From an uncultured Butyricicoccus sp. (lineage in GTDB: Bacteria > Bacillota > Clostridia > Oscillospirales > Butyricicoccaceae): 18,118 nt of DNA. The notes under the pieces are model-generated. The model did not search any database, was not told the DNA's origin, and worked only from the letters and a program-made list of their open reading frames with translations. Positions 12,467-18,118 of this stretch are shown one piece after another (the stretch's first letter is position 1; the number at the start of each line of letters is the position of its first letter). The translations under genes and the position numbers were made by a program. The DNA lies in the NCBI GenBank assembly GCA_959018045.1, contig CAUEJN010000018.1, forward strand, positions 1 to 18,118, in the 5' to 3' direction.

Positions 12467-12624
12467 GTTTGTTTGGGTTGATTCCCGGGTCGGACACCGG
12501 GAATCAAGAGGAGATTTCGCCCGTTGCGACGGGCGACTCAGGGCTCTGCCCTGAGAACCCGCAAGCCTTTCGAGAAAGGCTTGAGCGAAAGCTTCATTTC
12601 GCCTGCGGGCGGGATTCCGTCTCC

Positions 12625-13212
12625 TTAAGAATGGTGATAGACGTGCTGGCCGAAGGTCGTCTGTTCGAGTGCGCGTCTCAGGACGGGCACCAGAACCAAT
12701 GCGACAATCACGCCCGCCGTTGCGTTAATGAGCGACGCGGTGATATTGGTCGTGACTGCCAGCACCGCAGTGGTCACCGACGATGCGCCGAGTGCCATCT
12801 GACCGATGATCTTACTGCCAATGTACATTGCCGAATAGCTATACGCGCCGACGATAGCTGCGACGACATTGCGCGGGAAAGATTTACCGGCAGCGCCGTG
12901 CCAATGTGCAATGGTACCGCACAGGCCGGCCATAATAAAGTAACGAATGAAGGTGATCCAGGCTTCCTTTGCATAGATGGGGTCGAGCAGGTCAAACAGC
13001 GTGCAGCCGATTGCCGCCGACAGTGCACCGCGCCAGCCGCCGAGCAGCAAGGCAGCGAGGATACAGATGCCGTTGCCGAGTTTAATACTGGTCTTACCGC
13101 CGATGGTAGGCAGGTCGATCTTGAAGAAATAGGTTGCAACGAAGACAAAGGCCGCCATCAGCGCGATTGCTACGATATCGTAGGTACTGATTCCTTTTTT
13201 TTCCGTGTTCAT
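12625..13212 (-). CDS. ECF transporter S component (substrate-binding membrane subunit)
   Basis: A 195-residue membrane protein. ATG 13210-13212 is preceded by GGAGGT (complement of 13220-13225) at 7 bases. About six hydrophobic helices are visible. The pattern GNGICILAALLLGGWRGALSAAIGCTLFDLL (residues ~46-76) resembles S components of the ECF-type riboflavin/HmpT-like group, which capture a vitamin or precursor and associate with a shared EcfA/A'/T energising module. No energising module is encoded nearby, so it is probably a group II system with ecfAAT elsewhere. The substrate cannot be told: no adjacent biosynthetic gene and no recognisable riboswitch in the short leader. It is convergent with the CofE-like gene and divergent from spoVAC. 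No promoter with good spacing was found; a TTGACT (complement of 13285-13290) lacks a matching -10. Confidence 0.8.
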   Translation of the reverse strand: MNTEKKGISTYDIVAIALMAAFVFVATYFFKIDLPTIGGKTSIKLGNGICILAALLLGGWRGALSAAIGCTLFDLLDPIYAKEAWITFIRYFIMAGLCGTIAHWHGAAGKSFPRNVVAAIVGAYSYSAMYIGSKIIGQMALGASSVTTAVLAVTTNITASLINATAGVIVALVLVPVLRRALEQTTFGQHVYHHS

Positions 13213-13388
13213 GGTGTTTACCTCCCTGTTTTGTGTGGTCTTTTATTGCACTAAAGTTTATCAGGGAACTGACCTCTTTTGAATAGTCAATTTTATATAT
13301 TTTTATAGGGTCAGAATAAAATGCTGGAAGGTGCCCCATACTATACCGGAACTCCCAAACGACTGAAACCTGAGAGGAAGTGTCTTCC

Positions 13389-13826
13389 ATGAAGCTGACA
13401 AAAAAAGAGTACGCCGAAATGCTGGGCAGTCAGTCCCCGCCGTCCCATCTGCTGCTCGACATGGTCTGGGCGTTTGTGGTCGGTGGTCTGATCTGCACGA
13501 TTGGTCAGGCGATATCCGAGTTTTACAAGTCCCGTGGACTGGATCAGACTGCTGTCTCGGCTGCGACTGCAATCACGCTGGTCTTCCTCGGCGGACTGCT
13601 GACCGCCCTGCATCTATATGATAAGATCGCCAAAAAAGCGGGTGCGGGTACGCTGGTGCCCATCACCGGTTTTTCCAACGCCATCGTCTCCCCTGCCATG
13701 GAATTTAAGTCCGAGGGGTTTGTCCTCGGTCTGGGCGCCAAGCTGTTCGCCATCGCTGGGCCGGTTCTGGTCTATGGCATTTCGGCCAGCGTGATCTATG
13801 GACTCATCCTGTTTTTCATCTCCTGA
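13389..13826 (+). CDS. spoVAC: Stage V sporulation protein AC (SpoVAC)
   Basis: A 145-residue membrane protein. ATG 13389 follows AGAGGA (13373-13378) by 10 bases; a GTG at 13380 overlaps that site and is less likely. Diagnostic blocks are FVVGGLICTIGQAISEFY (residues ~30-47), FLGGLLTALHLYDKIAKKAGAGTLVPITGFSNAI and the SEGFVLGLGAKLF segment, followed by a final hydrophobic helix. In Bacillus, SpoVAC forms part of the inner-membrane channel that moves dipicolinic acid into the forespore and out at germination. It is normally next to spoVAD and spoVAEB; here neither partner is adjacent, so it is either a dispersed core gene or an extra paralogue. Sporulation genes of this class are usually sigma-G controlled; no clear sigma-G site was identified in the 13213-13388 gap. 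Confidence 0.88.
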   Translation: MKLTKKEYAEMLGSQSPPSHLLLDMVWAFVVGGLICTIGQAISEFYKSRGLDQTAVSAATAITLVFLGGLLTALHLYDKIAKKAGAGTLVPITGFSNAIVSPAMEFKSEGFVLGLGAKLFAIAGPVLVYGISASVIYGLILFFIS

Positions 13827-13864
13827 CGGCCGCAAATATTTTTACCATTTTGGTGTACAAAGCA

Positions 13865-13893
13865 TTGACGGCAGGCGCGATGCGGTGTATCAT
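13865..13893 (+). promoter_or_regulatory. Promoter for rhodanese gene
   Basis: TTGACG (13865-13870) and TATCAT (13888-13893) separated by 17 bases, 39 bases beyond the spoVAC stop. No intrinsic terminator separates spoVAC from it, so some readthrough is possible. Confidence 0.65.
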
Positions 13894-13940
13894 ACCCCTA
13901 GATTCCCATTTTCGACAGAAAGGAAGTTTTCCCTATAGGT

Positions 13941-14258
13941 ATGTTTATGCAGACCTTTCACACCATCTCGCCCGAAGAGGCCAAGAAGATGATGGATGAA
14001 AAGCCGGTCACCATTCTGGACGTGCGCGAACCGTCCGAGTACGCGACCGGTCATATTCCGGGTGCACGCAATCTGCCGGTTGGCTCCATCCGCCGCGCCG
14101 CGCAGGCCGAGCTGCCCGATCCGGACGCAACCATTCTGGTCTATTGTCTGACCGGTGCGCGTTCGGCAACCGCATGCACAATTTTAACCGAATTGGGCTA
14201 TACTGCGGTGTACGACTTTGGCGGAATTGCGCTCTGGCCGTACGAAATCGAGGACTAA
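13941..14258 (+). CDS. Rhodanese-like domain protein
   Basis: A 105-residue single-domain rhodanese. The N-terminal block TISPEEAKKMMDEKPVTILDVREPSEYATGHIPGA contains the conserved Asp27 and Arg29 and the GHIPGA turn. The active-site loop is CLTGAR, with Cys69 as the predicted persulfide cysteine. The C-terminal block YDFGGIALWPYE closes the domain. It is cytoplasmic, with no signal peptide, and likely transfers sulfane sulfur or acts in redox or sulfur trafficking; the acceptor is unknown. The start is uncertain: AGGAAG (13921-13926) is 14 bases from ATG 13941, while the second ATG at 13947 has only a weak AGGT before it. Either start leaves the domain intact. Confidence 0.88.
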   Translation: MFMQTFHTISPEEAKKMMDEKPVTILDVREPSEYATGHIPGARNLPVGSIRRAAQAELPDPDATILVYCLTGARSATACTILTELGYTAVYDFGGIALWPYEIED

Positions 14259-14275
14259 AACCACATAATTTGTCG

Positions 14276-14301
14276 AAAAGACCGCCTTGTGCGGTCTTTT
14301 T
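14276..14301 (+). terminator. Terminator after rhodanese gene
   Basis: AAAAGACCGC (14276-14285) pairs with GCGGTCTTTT (14291-14300) around CTTGT, giving five T's at the 3' side. Confidence 0.88.
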
Positions 14302-14437
14302 GCTGTCATGAATAAAAAATTTTTGTTTCCTTTTGCAGAACTCGGTCTTTTCTCCGTGTTCTATTCCATGAAAAGATGACTTTTTTGTTGTGTTTCTCAA
14401 CATTTCACCTGTCTTTATTTTATGAATGTATCAGATA

Positions 14438-14513
14438 AAAGTGTTAAAATATTGCGTATTTTACTACATTTCCGTAAAATGACATTGATTTTAGTCTAAG
14501 AAAGTGTTAAAAT
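14438..14513 (+). repeat. Pair of 13-bp direct repeats in pepD upstream region
   Basis: AAAGTGTTAAAAT occurs at 14438-14450 and again at 14501-14513, 63 bases apart (six helical turns of 10.5 bp). The second copy overlaps the -10 element of the pepD promoter. This layout could be a repeated regulator site or a duplicated promoter. Confidence 0.55.
14485..14513 (+). promoter_or_regulatory. Promoter for pepD
   Basis: TTGATT (14485-14490) and TAAAAT (14508-14513) with a 17-base spacer, about 80 bases before the start codon. Confidence 0.6.
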
Positions 14514-14593
14514 TGTCACATCGTGATGTTTGGAAAAACCGCTTCCCGGCGATTTTCTTTGACACAATCTACTAGCAAGGGGATGTATTACGT

Positions 14594-16048
14594 ATGACTT
14601 ATAAGATTACCGGTTATCAGCCCGAGCGGCTGTTCTACTTCTTTGAGGACATCAGCGCAATCCCGCGCGGATCGTCCAACGAAAAGGCTGTCAGTGACTA
14701 TCTGGTTGCCTTCGCTAAGGAGCGCGGTCTGTGGTATCATCAGGACGCGCTGCACAACGTCATCATCAAGAAGCCCGCAAGCGCTGGCGCTGAGGACAAG
14801 CCGGCTGTTATGCTCCAGGGTCATCTGGACATGGTATGCGAGAAGCTGGCCGGTGTTGACCACGACTTCGAGAAGGATGGCATCGACCTGATCGTCAAGG
14901 ACGGCGTGCTGACCGCAAACGGCACCACGCTGGGCGGCGACAACGGCGCAGCCGTTGCGCTCATGCTGTCAGTTCTGGACGATGATACTCTGGCACATCC
15001 GGCACTCGAGTGCGTCTTCACCACCCAGGAGGAAACCGGTCTGACCGGCGCTGCCAATCTGGACAAGTCGCTCATCTCGGCGCGCACCATGATTAACCTG
15101 GACTCCGAGGAGGAGGGCATCGCAACCGTCAGCTGCGCTGGTGGTATGCGCTTCACCATGACCCGTCCCATCACCCGTCACGCCGCTTCGGGCAAGCTGC
15201 TGGCCATCGGTGTATCCGGTCTGCTGGGCGGTCACTCAGGTACCGACATCAACAAGGAGCGTCAGAACGGCATCATCCTGCTGGCGCGTCTGATCAACCG
15301 CGTTCTGCACGAGACCGGTGCACAGCTGGCTTCCTTCGCAGGCGGTTCCAAGGACAACGCAATCCCGCGTGAGGTCTGCGCAGTTCTGGTCTGCTCGGAT
15401 GCCGACATCGAAAAGGCTCAGTCGATTGCAGAGGCAATGGCTGCTGACTTCGCTGCCGAGCTGGTTCCCTTCGAGCCCGACTTCAAGTGCACGATCTCGG
15501 CCCAGGACGGTGCAGCTGAGGTTCTGTCCGAGGCTGACGCCAAGGCGTTCATCAGCGCCATCTGCCTGGCGCCCAACGGTGTACGCCGCCGCAACCTCAA
15601 GCAGGACGGCTTCGTTGTAACCTCGCTCAACCTGGGCGTTGCCCGCATGGACGACTCCACCGCGTCTCTGGTGTTTGCCCCCCGCTCTTCGGTTGCGTCG
15701 CTGCAGAACTACACCACCGACTGCCTGTATCTGCTGGCTGAAACCTTTGGCTTCGATTGCGACATCGCAGGCGCATATCCGGGCTGGAGCTTTGCAGAAG
15801 AGTCCCCCATCCGTGACACCTTCATCGCAAGCTATCGTGAGCTGTTCGACGCAGACCTCAAGATCGAGGCGATCCATGCCGGTCTGGAGTGCGGTCTGTT
15901 CTCGGATGCACTGCCCGGTCTGGACGCAATCGCCGTCGGCCCCACCATCCGCGGATGCCACACCCCCGACGAGTATCTGCCCCTCGATTCCTTCGAGAGA
16001 TTCTATACCCTGCTGACCGATGTGCTCTCCCGTCTGGCAAAGCACTAA
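14594..16048 (+). CDS. pepD: Aminoacyl-histidine dipeptidase (PepD, M20C)
   Basis: A 484-residue cytosolic metallo-dipeptidase, full length for the family. It hydrolyses Xaa-His and other dipeptides using two zinc ions. Expected residues are present: His77 and catalytic Asp79 in QGHLDMV, bridging Asp116 in LGGDNGA, Glu146/Glu147 in TTQEETG, Asp170 in NLDSEEEG and His456 in GCHTPDEY. The lid domain carries GLLGGHSGTDINKERQN (residues ~210-226). The AIHAGLECGLF block gives the family's C-terminal signature. Start ATG 14594 follows AAGGGG (14577-14582) by 11 bases, somewhat long. It has its own promoter; no strong terminator precedes the downstream oligopeptide transporter, with which it likely cooperates in peptide use. 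Confidence 0.95.
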   Translation: MTYKITGYQPERLFYFFEDISAIPRGSSNEKAVSDYLVAFAKERGLWYHQDALHNVIIKKPASAGAEDKPAVMLQGHLDMVCEKLAGVDHDFEKDGIDLIVKDGVLTANGTTLGGDNGAAVALMLSVLDDDTLAHPALECVFTTQEETGLTGAANLDKSLISARTMINLDSEEEGIATVSCAGGMRFTMTRPITRHAASGKLLAIGVSGLLGGHSGTDINKERQNGIILLARLINRVLHETGAQLASFAGGSKDNAIPREVCAVLVCSDADIEKAQSIAEAMAADFAAELVPFEPDFKCTISAQDGAAEVLSEADAKAFISAICLAPNGVRRRNLKQDGFVVTSLNLGVARMDDSTASLVFAPRSSVASLQNYTTDCLYLLAETFGFDCDIAGAYPGWSFAEESPIRDTFIASYRELFDADLKIEAIHAGLECGLFSDALPGLDAIAVGPTIRGCHTPDEYLPLDSFERFYTLLTDVLSRLAKH

Positions 16049-16074
16049 AAAACCGGTCAAATTCCGACTAAATC

Positions 16075-16092
16075 TTATGCACCTGTGCATAA
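16075..16092. promoter_or_regulatory. Palindrome between pepD and the OPT gene
   Basis: TTATGCAC (16075-16082) and GTGCATAA (16085-16092) are perfect inverted copies with a 2-base centre, flanked by A/T. It lies 27 bases beyond the pepD stop and about 50 bases upstream of the OPT -10 element. It looks more like an operator than a terminator, since the loop is minimal and no T-run follows. Confidence 0.45.
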
Positions 16093-16118
16093 ATTTCCAT
16101 TTCTGTCACCAAAAAGAC

Positions 16119-16147
16119 TTTTCTTTTGACAGTCAAAATGGTATAAT
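16119..16147 (+). promoter_or_regulatory. OPT promoter with an inverted repeat in its spacer
   Basis: A perfect TATAAT at 16142-16147. The -35 position at 17-base spacing reads TTTTCT (16119-16124), a poor match, and the TTGACA at 16126-16131 is only 10 bases away, too close to serve. Between them sits the perfect inverted repeat TTTTGAC-A-GTCAAAA (16124-16138). A regulator bound there would occupy the promoter spacer. Confidence 0.5.
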
Positions 16148-16236
16148 GACCAAGTTCGTCAAACATTTGCTGCTTCTCAGAGGCAAATTACGGCAAAACA
16201 CAAAATAAAGAGGAATTTTAGAAAGGAAAAGATTCC

Positions 16237-18118
16237 ATGCCAAACAACAAGAATGATTTCAAGCCGTATATCCCGGCCGAACGTGTTGTTCCCGAGTTTA
16301 CGGTGGCTTCGATCTTGATTGGCGTCCTGCTGGCCATCGTCTTTGGCGCGGCCAACGCATACCTCGGTCTGCGCGTCGGTATGACCATCTCCGCTTCCAT
16401 CCCGGCGGCGGTCATCTCGATGGGTATTATCCGTATGATCCTGCGCAAGGACTCCATTCTGGAAAACAACCTGGTTCAGACCATCGGTTCTGCCGGTGAG
16501 TCCGTTGCTGCCGGTGCCATCTTCACCCTGCCCGCACTCTTCCTGTGGGCGAAGGAAGGCATCATCGATCCCCCGAGCATGGTAACCATCTCTCTGGTTG
16601 CTCTGGTCGGCGGTCTGCTCGGTGTTGCTTTCATGGTTCCGCTGCGCCAAGCCCTCATCGTTGAGGAGCACGGCACTCTGCCCTTCCCCGAGGGTACTGC
16701 CTGTGCAGAGGTTCTGCTCGCTGGTGAGCAGGGCGGTGCAAAGACTGGCACCGTATTCGCCGGTCTGGGTATCTCGGCTGTCTACAAGTTCATCACAGAC
16801 GGCATGAAGGTATTCCCCAGCGAAGTCAACTACGACATCACCGCTTACAAGGGTGCGGCGGTCGGCGTACAGGTTCTGCCTGCACTGGCCGGCGTTGGCT
16901 ACATCTGCGGTCCCAAGATCTCGAGCTACATGCTCGCCGGCTCTACCCTGAGCTGGCTGGTTCTCATGCCCGCCATCGCACTGTTCGGCGGCGACTCCAT
17001 CATCTTCCCCGGCTCTGTCCCGATCTCCTCGCTGGCGCCCGGCAAGCTGTGGGGCACTTACATCAAGTACATCGGCGCTGGCGCACTTGCTGCCGGCGGT
17101 ATCATCAGCCTGATCAAGAACCTGCCCCTCATCGGCCGCACCTTCGCACAGGCCATGAAGAGCATGAGCAAGAACCATGCAGCTTCCAAGACCCTGCGCA
17201 CCGAGCAGGATCTGCCCATGCCCGCACTGCTGGTTATGGTTCTGATCCTGGCCGTTGTCGTTTGGCTGGTTCCGGCATTCCCGGTTAACCTGGTCGGCGC
17301 TCTGATCGTTGTTGTATTCGGTTTCTTCTTCGCAACCGTTTCCTCGCGTATGGTTGGTCTGGTCGGTTCGTCCAACAACCCGGTTTCCGGTATGGCAATC
17401 GCTACCCTGATCATCGCGACCCTGGTTCTCAAGTCCACCGGCGTTGCCGGCACCACCGGTATGGTGGGCTCCATCTGCATCGGCGGTATCATCTGTGTTA
17501 TCGCAGCAATCGCCGGCGACTGCTCGCAGGATCTCAAGACCGGCTTCATCGTCGGCGCTACCCCGAAGAAGCAGCAGATCGGTGAGATGATCGGTGTTGT
17601 TGCCTCCTCTGCAGCAATCGGCGGTGTTATGTACCTGCTCGACAAGGCTTGGGGCTACGGCACCGACCAGATCCCCGCTCCGCAGGGTACCATGATGAAG
17701 ATGCTCGTTGAGGGTATCATGAGCGCTCAGCTGCCGTGGGCACTGATCCTGATCGGTGTATTCGTTGCAATCGTTGTCGAAGTTCTGAAGGTTCCGGTTA
17801 TGCCCTTCGCAATTGGTATGTACCTGCCCTTCAGCCTGAACGCAGGCATCATGTGCGGCGGTATCGTTCGCTTCATCATGGAGCGCCGCAAGGCTCCGGA
17901 GCAAGAGAAAAACGAAGGCATCGAGCGCGGCATCCTGTACACCTCCGGCCTGATCGCAGGCGAAGGTCTGATGGGTGTCATCCTAGCAATCCTGGCGGTA
18001 TTCGAGCTCGACAAGATTATCGATGTTTCCGGCTCCTTCTCGATCGGAAACAGCGGTGCGCTCGTCGTCTTCATGGCGATGCTCCTCTCTCTGGTACGTG
18101 TCTGCCTCGGCGGCGAGA
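16237..18118 (+). CDS. OPT family oligopeptide transporter (3' end outside window)
   Basis: The frame is open from ATG 16237 to the window edge, 627 codons seen. AAAGGAAAAG lies about 6-8 bases upstream of the start. The protein begins MPNNKNDFKPYIPAERVVPE, then alternates hydrophobic helices with short loops. The N-terminal block VASILIGVLLAIVFGAANAY followed by LGLRVGMTISASIPAAVISM is typical of the OPT superfamily, bacterial peptide branch. Other family features are NNLVQTIGSAGESVAAGAIF, LPFPEGTACAEVL and AGDCSQDLKTGF. About 13-14 membrane segments are visible. It would import oligopeptides by proton coupling. It lies downstream of pepD on the same strand, which fits peptide uptake followed by cytosolic hydrolysis; it has its own promoter, so coordinated rather than strictly co-transcribed expression is likely. 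Confidence 0.92.
   Translation, partial: MPNNKNDFKPYIPAERVVPEFTVASILIGVLLAIVFGAANAYLGLRVGMTISASIPAAVISMGIIRMILRKDSILENNLVQTIGSAGESVAAGAIFTLPALFLWAKEGIIDPPSMVTISLVALVGGLLGVAFMVPLRQALIVEEHGTLPFPEGTACAEVLLAGEQGGAKTGTVFAGLGISAVYKFITDGMKVFPSEVNYDITAYKGAAVGVQVLPALAGVGYICGPKISSYMLAGSTLSWLVLMPAIALFGGDSIIFPGSVPISSLAPGKLWGTYIKYIGAGALAAGGIISLIKNLPLIGRTFAQAMKSMSKNHAASKTLRTEQDLPMPALLVMVLILAVVVWLVPAFPVNLVGALIVVVFGFFFATVSSRMVGLVGSSNNPVSGMAIATLIIATLVLKSTGVAGTTGMVGSICIGGIICVIAAIAGDCSQDLKTGFIVGATPKKQQIGEMIGVVASSAAIGGVMYLLDKAWGYGTDQIPAPQGTMMKMLVEGIMSAQLPWALILIGVFVAIVVEVLKVPVMPFAIGMYLPFSLNAGIMCGGIVRFIMERRKAPEQEKNEGIERGILYTSGLIAGEGLMGVILAILAVFELDKIIDVSGSFSIGNSGALVVFMAMLLSLVRVCLGGE

Larger units (their letters stand above)
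12272..12598. repeat. Composite hairpin repeat, copy 2, mirror-symmetric
   Basis: Nine or more stem-loops fill this convergent junction. Left arm: a, 12288-12305; b, 12313-12331; c, 12334-12349; d, 12363-12383. Centre: the minus terminator (12404-12423) and plus terminator (12431-12460). Right arm: d', 12478-12507; c', 12518-12535; b', 12537-12555; a', 12563-12582. The right arm is the reverse complement of the left over about 100 bases: b and b' have the same stem, a and a' share the core AGCCTTTC/GAAAGGCT, and both outer ends read GCTTTCGC or its complement. The whole is therefore a giant palindrome of small palindromes. Fifty bases (12513-12562) are identical to copy 1. No coding potential is apparent. 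Confidence 0.82.
14302..14593. other. AT-rich intergenic region upstream of pepD
   Basis: About 290 bases with no credible gene. It is strongly AT-rich from 14310 to 14520. It holds a 13-base direct repeat, the second copy of which forms the -10 region of a promoter (both listed separately), and then a leader of about 75 bases. A TTGACA at 14559-14564 is too close to the ribosome-binding site and lacks a -10 element. Confidence 0.5.

Noticed and set aside
12361..13254. 297-residue plus-strand open frame
   Set aside because: It starts inside the non-coding hairpin repeat and runs antisense to the ECF S component.
14559..14587. TTGACA as a second pepD promoter
   Set aside because: At 17-base spacing the -10 would read GATGTA and would overlap the ribosome-binding site.
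16126..16147. TTGACA with TATAAT as the OPT promoter
   Set aside because: The spacer would be only 10 bases, too short for a sigma-70 type promoter; the TTGACA is better read as half of the inverted repeat.
16177..17904. 575-residue minus-strand open frame
   Set aside because: It lies opposite the OPT transporter gene, has a Asp/Gly/Asn-rich composition typical of an antisense shadow, and has no family resemblance.

Overview
The window looks like a chromosome segment of an endospore-forming Clostridia bacterium, probably a gut Oscillospirales/Butyricicoccus-like organism. The reasons are strong Shine-Dalgarno sites, fairly high-GC coding regions, a SpoVT fragment, a SpoVAC gene, a CofE-like protein, an OPT transporter and DUF1576/DUF362 proteins. 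The genus is inference. It falls into two parts: an integrated mobile element (left, about 1-7.39 kb) and ordinary host genes (right).

Element (about 1-7390). A low-GC, unrecognised 571-residue gene on the minus strand faces away from a plus-strand cluster. The cluster holds a small acidic protein, a P-loop ATPase resembling the DUF927 type and an 84-residue small protein, and it ends at a clear terminator. A second operon with its own promoter encodes a RhuM-family protein and, overlapping by 4 bp, a large serine recombinase. The recombinase has no stop codon of its own. Its frame runs on into residues ~31-178 of the sporulation regulator SpoVT, giving a 717-residue recombinase-SpoVT fusion. 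The simplest reading is integration into codon ~30 of spoVT, so the junction near 7390 is the right attachment site. The 5' piece of spoVT is not in the window, so the left end lies upstream of base 1. This resembles elements such as skin that interrupt sporulation genes and are excised during development.

Host part (7843-18118). Genes run in the order DUF1576 membrane protein, DUF362 ferredoxin-like protein (minus), CofE-like ligase, ECF transporter S component (minus), SpoVAC, rhodanese, PepD-type aminoacyl-histidine dipeptidase and the start of an OPT oligopeptide transporter. The last two could work together in peptide uptake and hydrolysis.

The two convergent gene junctions (9325-9680 and 12255-12624) each hold one copy of a ~330-bp element built from chained hairpins. 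It contains back-to-back terminators for both strands. Several stems differ between the copies while pairing is preserved, and in the second copy the order of hairpins is mirrored around the centre. No rRNA, tRNA or CRISPR array was seen.
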